Origin: G020354085 sp964629975
Lineage (GTDB): Bacteria; Pseudomonadota; Gammaproteobacteria; Acidiferrobacterales; Sulfurifustaceae
Length of the DNA stretch: 7,399 nucleotides
NCBI GenBank assembly: GCA_964629975.1
Contig: CAZVUN010000141.1
Location: 1-7,399 of the forward strand
Direction of reading: 5' to 3'
The number at the start of each line of letters is the position of its first letter. The stretch's first letter is position 1. Positions 1 through 6,155 of the stretch are shown here, in pieces. Both the position numbers and the translations under genes were made by a program. The notes beneath the pieces were generated by a model. It made no database searches and was not told the origin of the DNA. It worked only from the letters and a program-made list of their open reading frames with translations.

Positions 1-347
1 TCCCCGCTGCACCGCTTGCAGCGCCGAAGCCGGCGGGGGAGGCCAAGCCGCCGCCGGCAACCACGGTCGCAGCCGCGCCTGCACCGCCCGCCGCCCCGGC
101 GCGCGCGCGCCTGGTGCTGCACACCAGTGGCGAGTCGTGGGCTGACATCCGCGATGCCAACACCCGCCTGCTGTACGAAACGCTGCCGGCCGGCCGCACC
201 GTGACGCTCGAGGGCGTGCCGCCATTCAACGTGTTCCTCGGCAACGTCGACGCCGTACGCGTGGAGTTCAACGGGCGGCCGTTCGATCCGGCGCCGTACA
301 AGCGCGGACCGACCGCGCGTTTCACCCTGGGTCCGGAGGCCCGCTGA
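1..347 (+). CDS. rodZ: Cytoskeleton protein RodZ, C-terminal part (5' end outside window)
   Basis: RodZ is an inner-membrane protein that links the MreB actin-like filament to the cell-wall elongation machinery and so helps set rod shape. Only the end of the gene is present: the reading frame is open from base 3 and ends at TGA 345-347, giving 114 visible codons. The first 36 or so visible residues are a Pro/Ala-rich linker, as is usual between the transmembrane helix and the C-terminal domain. From the residues LVLHTSGESWADIRDA onward the sequence matches the RodZ periplasmic beta domain (DUF4115), including the central PPFNVFLGN stretch (E. coli has APYKLKIGA there) and a closing ARFTLGPEAR that resembles E. 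coli ARLTLN. The N-terminal helix-turn-helix and the transmembrane segment must lie upstream. The position directly before ispG matches the E. coli gene order. Identification rests on the domain pattern plus context. Confidence 0.9.
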   Translation, partial: PAAPLAAPKPAGEAKPPPATTVAAAPAPPAAPARARLVLHTSGESWADIRDANTRLLYETLPAGRTVTLEGVPPFNVFLGNVDAVRVEFNGRPFDPAPYKRGPTARFTLGPEAR

Positions 348-348
348 C

Positions 349-1476
349 ATGTTCCACGCCAACAACATCGCGCGGCGCAAGTCGCGCAAGATTTTCGTCG
401 GCAAGGTCGCGGTCGGCGGCGATGCGCCGATCAGCGTGCAGAGCATGACCAACACGGAGACCACCGATGTCGATGCCACGGTGGCACAGATCCGCGCGCT
501 CGAGGCGGCCGGCGCCGACATCGTGCGCGTGTCGGTGCCCACCATGGAGGCGGCCGAGGCCTTTGGGCGAATCAAGTCGCAGGTCAGCGTACCGCTCGTC
601 ACCGATATCCACTTCGATTACAGGATTGCGCTGCGCGTGGCCGAGCTCGGGGCTGACTGTCTGCGCATCAATCCCGGCAACATCGGGCGCGAGGATCGCG
701 TGCGCGCGGTCGTCGACGCGGCGCGGGCGCGCGGCATTCCGATCCGCATCGGCGTCAATGCCGGGTCACTGGAGAAGGATCTGCAGAAGAAGTACGGCGA
801 GCCCACGCCCGATGCCCTGGTCGAATCGGCGCTGCGCCACGTCGATATCCTCGATCGACTCGGCTTCCAGGACTACAAGGTGAGCGTCAAGGCATCCGAC
901 GTGTTCCTCGCGGTCGCGGCGTATCGCAAGCTCGCCACCCAGATCGAGCAGCCCTTGCACCTCGGTATCACCGAGGCGGGCGGGCTGCGTTCGGGTACTG
1001 TCAAGTCGGCGATCGGGCTCGGCATGCTGCTCGCCGAGGGCATCGGCGACACGATCCGCGTGTCGCTCGCCGCCGACCCGGTCGAGGAGGTGCGCGTCGG
1101 CTTCGACATCCTCAAGGCCCTGCACCTGCGCAGCAAGGGCGTGAACCTCATCGCCTGCCCGTCGTGCTCGCGCCAGGAATTCGATGTCATCGCCACGGTC
1201 AATGTGCTCGAGGCGCGACTCGAGGACATCCGCGAGCCGATCGATGTGGCCGTGATCGGCTGTTGCGTCAATGGACCGGGGGAGGCGCGCGCCGCCTGCG
1301 TGGGGCTCGCGGGCGGCAGCCCGAGCCTGCTGTACATCGATGGCAAGCCGGATCACAAGGTCGAGCGCGAGCATATCGTCGAGGAGGTCGAGCGCGTGGT
1401 ACGCGAGCAGGTGCACCGGCGCAGCGCGGCCGAGGCACCGCACGCCGCGGGCGCGCCTGCATCCAAGCGCGCTTGA
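349..1476 (+). CDS. ispG: 4-hydroxy-3-methylbut-2-enyl diphosphate synthase (flavodoxin), IspG/GcpE
   Basis: IspG catalyses the penultimate step of the MEP isoprenoid pathway in the cytoplasm, reductively opening methylerythritol cyclodiphosphate to HMBPP with a [4Fe-4S] cluster. The protein has 375 residues, against about 372 in E. coli. The N-terminal TIM-barrel part is recognisable (VQSMTNTETTDV near residues 30-41, LRINPGNIG near 105-113, GVNAGSLEKDL near 135-145). The C-terminal cluster domain carries CPSC (C270, C273) and IGCCVNGPGEA (C305, E312), the same ligand positions as in E. coli. An extra cysteine, C306, stands beside the ligand C305. The last 20 or so residues are an Ala/Pro-rich tail of no evident function. 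The ATG at 349 has GGAGG at 335-339 with good spacing, one base after the rodZ stop, suggesting coupled translation. Confidence 0.98.
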   Translation: MFHANNIARRKSRKIFVGKVAVGGDAPISVQSMTNTETTDVDATVAQIRALEAAGADIVRVSVPTMEAAEAFGRIKSQVSVPLVTDIHFDYRIALRVAELGADCLRINPGNIGREDRVRAVVDAARARGIPIRIGVNAGSLEKDLQKKYGEPTPDALVESALRHVDILDRLGFQDYKVSVKASDVFLAVAAYRKLATQIEQPLHLGITEAGGLRSGTVKSAIGLGMLLAEGIGDTIRVSLAADPVEEVRVGFDILKALHLRSKGVNLIACPSCSRQEFDVIATVNVLEARLEDIREPIDVAVIGCCVNGPGEARAACVGLAGGSPSLLYIDGKPDHKVEREHIVEEVERVVREQVHRRSAAEAPHAAGAPASKRA

Positions 1477-1486
1477 GGTCCGCGGC

Positions 1487-2752
1487 GTGAGCAAGACGAT
1501 CCAGGCCATTCGCGGCATGAATGACCTGCTGCCCGAGGCGCTCGCCTGGTGGCAGTGGATGGAGGCGAGCGCGCGCGACGTGCTGCACGCCTATGGTTAC
1601 CGCGAGATTCGTTTTCCGATCCTCGAGAAAACCGAGCTCTACCGGCGCTCGATCGGCGAGGTCACCGACATCGTCGAAAAGGAGATGTACACCTTCGAGG
1701 ACCGCAACGGCGAGAGTCTCACGCTGCGGCCCGAGGGCACGGCCGGCTGCGTGCGCGCCGGGGTAGAGAACGGCCTGCTGCACAACCAGATCCAGCGCCT
1801 GTGGTATCTCGGGCCGATGTTTCGGCACGAGCGCCCGCAGAAGGGTCGCTATCGCCAGTTCCACCAGCTCGGCGTCGAGGCGTTCGGCATGGCCGAGCCG
1901 GATCTGGATGCGGAGCTGCTGTTGCTGTGCCAGCGCCTGTGGAAGACGCTCGGGCTCGACGGGCTGACGCTCGAGCTCAACTCGCTCGGCACGGCGCAGG
2001 CGCGCGCGCACTACCGCCGCGTGCTTGTCGCCTATCTCGAAAGCCGGCGTGACGAGCTCGACGAGGACAGTCAGCAGCGCCTGCACAAGAATCCGCTGCG
2101 CGTCCTGGACAGCAAGAACCCGGCGATGCGCGCGGTGGTCGAGTCGGCCCCGAGCCTCATGGACTATCTCGACGACGCCTCGCGCGAGCACTTTGCGCGC
2201 CTGCGCGCGCTGCTCGAGGACTGCGGCATCCGCTACGTGCACAACCCACGGCTGGTGCGCGGCCTCGACTACTACACCCGCACGGTCTTCGAGTGGACCA
2301 CGGATCGGCTCGGCGCCCAGTCGGCGGTCTGTGCCGGTGGGCGCTACGACGGGCTGGTCGGCATGCTGGGCGGGCAGCCGACGCCGGCGGCCGGCTTCGC
2401 CGTCGGCCTCGAGCGCTTAGTCGAGCTGTTGCAGCAGCAGGGCGCGGCACCGTCGGCGGCGCACCCGCAGGTGTACCTCGCCATCGTCGGCGAGCACGCG
2501 GAGATCAGCCGCGGCCTGGCGCTCGCCGAGCGGCTGCGCGATCAAGGCTGGCGCGTGGAATGCAACTGCGGCGGCGGCAGCCTGAAGAGCCAGCTCAGGC
2601 GCGCCGATCGCAGTGGCGCACGTCTGGCCTTGCTCGTGGGTCGCGCGGAGCTCGAGCGCGGCGAGGTCGGCGTCAAGCGCCTCGCCACCGGCGAACAGAC
2701 GCAGATACCGCTCGGTGAGCTCGCCGCCTATCTGCGGGCGAGCGGCGTTTGA
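1487..2752 (+). CDS. hisS: Histidyl-tRNA synthetase, class II
   Basis: HisRS activates histidine with ATP and charges tRNA-His in the cytoplasm as a homodimer. The 421-residue product (E. coli 424) begins SKTIQAIRGMNDLLP after the initiator, the family's usual start. This fixes the GTG at 1487 although the frame is open further upstream into ispG. Motif 2 is visible as GPMFRHERPQKGRYRQFHQ (residues 109-127, with R113), the histidine-specific motif as LVRGLDYYTRTVFEW (256-270, with catalytic R258), and motif 3 as PAAGFAVGLERL (300-311). The C-terminal anticodon-binding domain follows from about residue 325 and contains the GGGSLKSQLRRADRSGA segment. GAGGT at 1475-1479 is the likely ribosome binding site and overlaps the ispG stop codon, so hisS appears to be transcribed and translated with ispG. 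Confidence 0.98.
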   Translation: MSKTIQAIRGMNDLLPEALAWWQWMEASARDVLHAYGYREIRFPILEKTELYRRSIGEVTDIVEKEMYTFEDRNGESLTLRPEGTAGCVRAGVENGLLHNQIQRLWYLGPMFRHERPQKGRYRQFHQLGVEAFGMAEPDLDAELLLLCQRLWKTLGLDGLTLELNSLGTAQARAHYRRVLVAYLESRRDELDEDSQQRLHKNPLRVLDSKNPAMRAVVESAPSLMDYLDDASREHFARLRALLEDCGIRYVHNPRLVRGLDYYTRTVFEWTTDRLGAQSAVCAGGRYDGLVGMLGGQPTPAAGFAVGLERLVELLQQQGAAPSAAHPQVYLAIVGEHAEISRGLALAERLRDQGWRVECNCGGGSLKSQLRRADRSGARLALLVGRAELERGEVGVKRLATGEQTQIPLGELAAYLRASGV

Positions 2753-2754
2753 GC

Positions 2755-2760
2755 TATAGT
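2755..2760 (+). promoter_or_regulatory. Possible -10 hexamer TATAGT upstream of yfgM
   Basis: TATAGT (5 of 6 matches to TATAAT) stands two bases after the hisS stop and about 34 bases before the yfgM start, followed by a GC-rich discriminator. At 16-18 base spacing the candidate -35 sequences (tgcggg, ctgcgg, tctgcg) are poor, and there is no extended -10 TGn. It could be a weak internal promoter for yfgM-bamB-der or chance. Confidence 0.25.
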
Positions 2761-2793
2761 GCGCGCACCGCAGGCAGCGCCGAGGAAGCCGTC

Positions 2794-3435
2794 GTGACCA
2801 CCTACAGCGATCAGGAAGAAGTCGAAAAGCTCAAGGCCTGGTGGAAAACCTACGGCCCGGCGCTGTTCGTGGGCGTGGCGATCGGCCTGGCGCTGCTGTT
2901 CGGCGGCAAGTACTGGAAGGAATACCAGGCGCGCATGCGCGAGGAGGCCTCCGTCCTGTACGAGCAGATGCTGCAGGCGCAGCGGCGCGCCGACCGCGAC
3001 GCGCTGCGTGCCGTCGGTGCGCGTCTGGTCAAGGAGTACGACGCCACGCCGTACGCGGCGATGGCGGCCCTGGCGATGGCGCGCGCGGCGATCGAGAGCG
3101 GTGACGTGGCCGGTGCACGCAGCCAGCTCGAATGGGTGCTGGCGCACGGACGCGATCCGGTCACGCAGCATGCCGCGCGCCTGCGGCTCGGGCGCGTGCT
3201 GATCGACGCCGGCGAGGCCGACAAGGCGCTCGCGCTCGCGAGCATCGCCGAGCAGGGGGGGTACACCGCCCAGTACCGCGAGCTCAAGGGCGATGCGCTG
3301 CTCGCGCTCGGCCGGCGCGACGAAGCGCTGGCCGCCTACAAGGAGGCGCTCGCCCAGGGCGCGGGGGCTGGCGCCACGGCGCTCACGCTCAAGCTCGACG
3401 AACTGTCGGCAGCGGCGCCGGGCGCCGCCCGCTAG
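2794..3435 (+). CDS. yfgM: YfgM-like membrane-anchored TPR protein
   Basis: YfgM is an ancillary protein of the SecYEG translocon that works with periplasmic chaperones such as PpiD; its N-terminus is cytoplasmic and its TPR region periplasmic. The product has 213 residues (E. coli 206). It starts TTYSDQEEVEKLKAWWKTYG after the initiator, followed by a hydrophobic segment at about residues 23-38 (ALFVGVAIGLALLFGG) and then KYW, a layout shared with E. coli YfgM (GRRYW-like end of helix). The rest is Ala/Leu/Arg-rich helical sequence with a clear TPR-like repeat near 166-186 (GDALLALGRRDEALAAYKEA). I chose GTG 2794 because GAGGA at 2782-2786 is well placed and the start aligns with E. coli. 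A TTG at 2749 in the same frame would add 15 residues without such a site. The position between hisS and bamB supports the assignment. Confidence 0.9.
   Translation: MTTYSDQEEVEKLKAWWKTYGPALFVGVAIGLALLFGGKYWKEYQARMREEASVLYEQMLQAQRRADRDALRAVGARLVKEYDATPYAAMAALAMARAAIESGDVAGARSQLEWVLAHGRDPVTQHAARLRLGRVLIDAGEADKALALASIAEQGGYTAQYRELKGDALLALGRRDEALAAYKEALAQGAGAGATALTLKLDELSAAAPGAAR
3412..3428 (+). other. GC-rich inverted repeat at the yfgM/bamB junction
   Basis: GCGGCGC (3412-3418) and GCGCCGC (3422-3428) are perfect reverse complements separated by three bases. The repeat lies in the last codons of yfgM and ends ten bases before the bamB ATG, where a ribosome binding site would be expected. It could be simply a product of Ala/Gly/Pro codons in GC-rich DNA, or an mRNA hairpin that is opened by ribosomes finishing yfgM. 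Confidence 0.35.
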
Positions 3436-3437
3436 CC

Positions 3438-4574
3438 ATGCGAGCCACGTTGGCGGTGGCGCTCGCGACGCTGGCGCTCGGTTGTGCATCCGGCAGCGCC
3501 ATCGAGGTCGAGAAGCCGGCCGAGCTGCCGGTGTTCACGCCCGAGCGCGAGGCGCAGGTCGTGTGGTACCACGACACGGGCCGGGGAGTGGGCAAGAATT
3601 ATCTGCGCCTGCGACCCCAGCTCGATGGCGACACCCTCTACGTGGTGGACCGTGGCGGGCGGGTGAGGGCATTTGCCGCGGCCACCGGCAAGCAACGCTG
3701 GGAGGTCGATCTCGGTGTCGTGGCGAGCACCGGGCCGGGCGTCGGCGGCGGTCAGGTGCTGATCGGTACCCAGAAGGGCAAGCTCATCGCCCTCGACAGC
3801 AGCACGGGCGCGCGGTTGTGGGACGCCACGCTTACGACCGAAGTGCTGGCGCCGGCGGTCGCGTATGCCGGGACCGTGGTGGTGCAGACCGGCGATGGCA
3901 AGGTGGCGGCACTCAATTCCGGCAACGGCAGGCGCCGCTGGGTGTTTGAACGCTCCGAGCCGGCGCTGTCGCTGCGCGGCACCAGCCGGCCGCGGGTGCT
4001 CGGCGATTTCGTCATCACCGGATTTGCCAGCGGCAAGATCGCGGCGCTCGACCTGCGCGATGGGCGTCTGCTGTGGGAGCTCGCGGTCGCGCAGCCGCAC
4101 GGGCGCAACGAGATCGAACGGCTGGTCGACGTGGACGCCTCGGTGCTGGTGGTGCGCGACACGCTGTTCGCGGCAAGCTACCAGGGCAAGATTGTGGCGG
4201 TCGACCTGCGCACCGGGCGCATCGCCTGGTCGCGCGATGCGTCCGTGTACCAGGACATGGATGCCGACGAGCGCAATCTGTACGTGAGCGACGACAAGGG
4301 CATCGTGATGGCGCTCGATCAGGCGAGCGGCGCCAGCATCTGGCGCCAGGACAAACTGCGCGGCCGTGGCCTCTCCGCCCCGGCGCGCGTCGAGGACTAC
4401 GTGCTCGTGGGTGACTACGAAGGCTATGTGCACTGGCTGGCGCGCGAGGACGGCCGCCTGGTGGCGCGCCTGCGTGCCGGCGTCGGCGCGGTGCGCGCGC
4501 AGGCCGTGGTTCAGGGCAAGGTCGCGTTCTTCGCCGATCAAACCGGCGGGGTGGGCGCGCTCGCGCTGCGCTAG
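3438..4574 (+). CDS. bamB: Outer membrane protein assembly factor BamB (lipoprotein beta-propeller)
   Basis: BamB is an outer-membrane lipoprotein facing the periplasm that assists BamA in inserting beta-barrel proteins. The product has 378 residues (E. coli 392). A short signal peptide ends in LALGC with lipidation at C16; residue 17 is Ala, so no inner-membrane retention signal is seen. The -3 position is Ala, less usual than Leu. Propeller blades show as repeated PQQ-like turns with Trp: TGKQRWEV (W88), TGARLWDA (W128), NGRRRWVF (W168), DGRLLWEL (W213), TGRIAWSR (W264), SGASIWRQ (W302), and a last one without Trp (DGRLVARL). The BamA-binding residues known from E. coli (L192, L194, R195, D246, D248) are all present at a constant offset of 15: L177, L179, R180, D231, D233. 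The ATG lies two bases after the yfgM stop and has no visible ribosome binding site, so translation probably depends on yfgM. Confidence 0.96.
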   Translation: MRATLAVALATLALGCASGSAIEVEKPAELPVFTPEREAQVVWYHDTGRGVGKNYLRLRPQLDGDTLYVVDRGGRVRAFAAATGKQRWEVDLGVVASTGPGVGGGQVLIGTQKGKLIALDSSTGARLWDATLTTEVLAPAVAYAGTVVVQTGDGKVAALNSGNGRRRWVFERSEPALSLRGTSRPRVLGDFVITGFASGKIAALDLRDGRLLWELAVAQPHGRNEIERLVDVDASVLVVRDTLFAASYQGKIVAVDLRTGRIAWSRDASVYQDMDADERNLYVSDDKGIVMALDQASGASIWRQDKLRGRGLSAPARVEDYVLVGDYEGYVHWLAREDGRLVARLRAGVGAVRAQAVVQGKVAFFADQTGGVGALALR

Positions 4575-4599
4575 GCGCTGGCCCCCGGTCGCCAGCGCC
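4574..4599 (+). other. Perfect 9-bp inverted repeat between bamB and der
   Basis: GGCGCTGGC (4574-4582) and GCCAGCGCC (4591-4599) are exact reverse complements around an 8-base loop (ccccggtc). The left arm begins on the last base of the bamB TAG stop. No run of T follows, so it does not look like a complete intrinsic terminator. It fills over half of the 48-base bamB-der gap and could be an mRNA-stabilising hairpin, a partial attenuator or a protein-binding site. Confidence 0.55.
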
Positions 4600-4622
4600 G
4601 GCGTGCCGCACGCAGTCATCGC

Positions 4623-6014
4623 ATGAAACCGGTAATCGTCCTCGTCGGCCGACCCAATGTCGGCAAGTCCACGCTCTTCAACCGCCTGACACGCAGTCGC
4701 GCGGCGCTGGTCGCCGACGTGCCGGGCCTGACGCGCGACCGCCAGTATGGCGATGGCCGCATCGGCGACCGCCCCTACCTGGTGGTCGATACCGGTGGTG
4801 TGGCGGAGCGTCTGACGCTCGACGCCGGGGCGCTCGGCGCGAGCATGACCGCGCAGACGCGCCAGGCGATCGCGGAGGCCGATGCGGTGATCCTGGTGGT
4901 GGACGCGCGCGCCGGTGTCACCGCCGGCGACCGCGAGCTGGCCGAGGAGTTGCGGCGCAGTGGCAAGCCGATTTTCCTGGCGGTCAACAAGGCCGAGGGG
5001 CACGATCCGCACGTTGCAGCGGCGGAGTTTCACGCCCTGGGCGTCGGCGTGCCGCAGGCGATTTCTGCAACACATGGCGATGGGGTCGCCGCGCTCATGG
5101 AGCGGGTGTTGAGCGCTGTTCCGGTGGCCGTCGCCACGCCGCCGGCCGCGACGGGAGCGCGCATTGCCGTGGTCGGGCGACCCAACGTCGGCAAGTCGAC
5201 GCTGGTCAATGCGCTGCTCGGCGAAGAGCGCGTCATCGTGTTTGACGAGGCCGGCACCACGCGCGACGCCATCCACATCCCGTTCGAGCGCGCCGGCGAG
5301 CCCTATGTGCTGATCGACACCGCGGGCGTGCGCCGGCGCATGCGCGTCGAGGAGGCGATCGAGAAGTTCTCCGTGGTCAAGACACTGCAGGCGATCGACG
5401 AAGCGAACGTGTGCGTGCTGGTGCTCGATGCGCGCGCGGGCGTCACCGATCAGGACGTGGCGCTTGCCGGGCACGTTTTGCAGGAGGGGCGGGCGCTGGT
5501 GCTGGCGGTGAACAAGTGGGACCTGCTGGATTCGGCCGAACGGGCCTGGATCCGCCGCGAGGTGGAGCGCAAGCTGCCGTTCATCGAGTTTGTGCGCGTG
5601 CACTACATCAGCGCGCGCGCCGGCACCGGGCTCGACGCGCTGTTCGATGCGGTGCGCGAGGCCTACGCGTCGGCCTGCCGCGAGCTGCCCACCACCCGGC
5701 TGAACCGCGTGCTCGCCGCCGCGGTGCAGGCGACCCCGCCACCGATGGTGCGTGGGCGCCGCATCCGCCCCAAGTACGCCCACCAGGGCGGACGCAACCC
5801 GCCGACCATCGTGATTCATGGCAACCTGGTGGAGGCGATGCCGCAGGCGTATCGGCGCTACCTGGCGCATGCCTTCCGCCGGGCATTTGATCTCGCCGGT
5901 ACGCCGGTGCGCATCGTGTTGCGCCAGGAGCACAACCCCTACGAGGAGACCGAGCGCCGCGCGCCGCGGCGCACGCCGGCGCGCGCGCGGCAACGCGTCA
6001 AAAAGCGCGCATAA
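4623..6014 (+). CDS. der: Ribosome-associated GTPase Der (EngA)
   Basis: Der is an essential GTPase with two tandem G domains that acts in 50S ribosomal subunit maturation. The product has 463 residues (E. coli 490). G domain 1 has GRPNVGKS (9-16), PGLTRDR (34-40), DTGG (56-59) and ISAT (147-150). G domain 2 has GRPNVGKS (185-192), AGTTRDA (210-216), DTAG (232-235), NKWD (297-300) and ISAR (329-332). The C-terminal KH-like domain follows from about 355 (RGRRIRPKYAHQGGRNPPTI within it), ending in a basic tail rich in Arg. The G4 motif of domain 1 is NKAE (122-125) rather than the textbook NKxD. The ATG at 4623 is the family start, but no strong ribosome binding site precedes it. The gene ends the conserved block with TAA at 6012-6014. 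Confidence 0.98.
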   Translation: MKPVIVLVGRPNVGKSTLFNRLTRSRAALVADVPGLTRDRQYGDGRIGDRPYLVVDTGGVAERLTLDAGALGASMTAQTRQAIAEADAVILVVDARAGVTAGDRELAEELRRSGKPIFLAVNKAEGHDPHVAAAEFHALGVGVPQAISATHGDGVAALMERVLSAVPVAVATPPAATGARIAVVGRPNVGKSTLVNALLGEERVIVFDEAGTTRDAIHIPFERAGEPYVLIDTAGVRRRMRVEEAIEKFSVVKTLQAIDEANVCVLVLDARAGVTDQDVALAGHVLQEGRALVLAVNKWDLLDSAERAWIRREVERKLPFIEFVRVHYISARAGTGLDALFDAVREAYASACRELPTTRLNRVLAAAVQATPPPMVRGRRIRPKYAHQGGRNPPTIVIHGNLVEAMPQAYRRYLAHAFRRAFDLAGTPVRIVLRQEHNPYEETERRAPRRTPARARQRVKKRA

Positions 6015-6026
6015 TTCAGTGAAAAG

Positions 6027-6033
6027 AAAGGAG
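6027..6033 (+). promoter_or_regulatory. Strong ribosome binding site before the small ORF
   Basis: AAAGGAG lies five bases before ATG 6039, inside an A-rich patch (about 6011-6040) that contrasts with the GC-rich surroundings. It is the best Shine-Dalgarno match I see in the window, and it serves a 38-codon ORF rather than directly serving the kinase. Confidence 0.7.
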
Positions 6034-6038
6034 AAAAT

Positions 6039-6155
6039 ATGGCCGTCCGGGCCGCGCTTGTGCTTCAATTAGCGATGCAGCGCAACAAAGCGCCACCCCA
6101 GCCACGGCCCTCGGGGCGCAGCGCAGCGCGCCTGTTGCGCATGGACCAATCGTGA
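6039..6155 (+). CDS. Short upstream ORF (38 residues), probable leader coupled to the kinase
   Basis: This ORF runs from ATG 6039 to TGA 6153-6155 and would encode 38 residues, starting MAVRAALVLQLAMQRNK and ending ARLLRMDQS, with a Pro/Arg-rich middle. It has the strongest ribosome binding site in the window (6027-6033). Its last bases overlap the kinase start as GTGA (GTG 6152-6154, TGA 6153-6155), the typical arrangement for stop-restart translation. I recognise no domain; the composition is basic with a short hydrophobic N-terminus too weak to call a membrane segment. The role is more likely regulatory (delivering ribosomes to the kinase start) than that of a functional peptide, but that is inference. 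It could also be an accident of the kinase 5' region, or a trace of an older start. Confidence 0.5.
   Translation: MAVRAALVLQLAMQRNKAPPQPRPSGRSAARLLRMDQS

Noticed and set aside
1271..1486. N-terminal extension of hisS from further upstream in its open frame
   Set aside because: It would overlap ispG by over 200 bases, and the family start SKTIQAIRGMND with a good ribosome binding site begins at GTG 1487.
766..2242. Minus-strand open frames opposite ispG and hisS
   Set aside because: These are mirror frames of strongly conserved genes, with low-complexity composition and no supporting start context.
2749..2793. TTG start for yfgM overlapping the hisS stop
   Set aside because: The extra 15 residues do not resemble YfgM, and GAGGA plus GTG at 2794 gives the start that aligns with E. 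coli.
4647..5200. Near-repeat of about 40 bases at 4640s and 5170s
   Set aside because: This is the expected pair of P-loop regions from the two G domains of Der, not a separate DNA repeat.
5954..5972. GCGCCGC/GCGGCGC inverted repeat near the end of der as a terminator
   Set aside because: It lies inside codons for the Arg/Ala-rich Der tail, has no T tract after it, and such repeats arise easily in this composition.
3432..6068. Very long open frame on the minus strand (878 codons) opposite bamB and der
   Set aside because: It lies exactly opposite two well-identified genes, its translation is His/Arg/Ala-rich with no recognisable domain, and long antisense frames are expected in GC-rich coding DNA.
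6039..6155. A frameshift joining the small ORF to the kinase as one protein
   Set aside because: Kinases of this type normally begin a few residues before the glycine loop, as the GTG 6152 start gives. The small ORF has no kinase-like sequence and I see no slippery heptamer, so overlap coupling is simpler.
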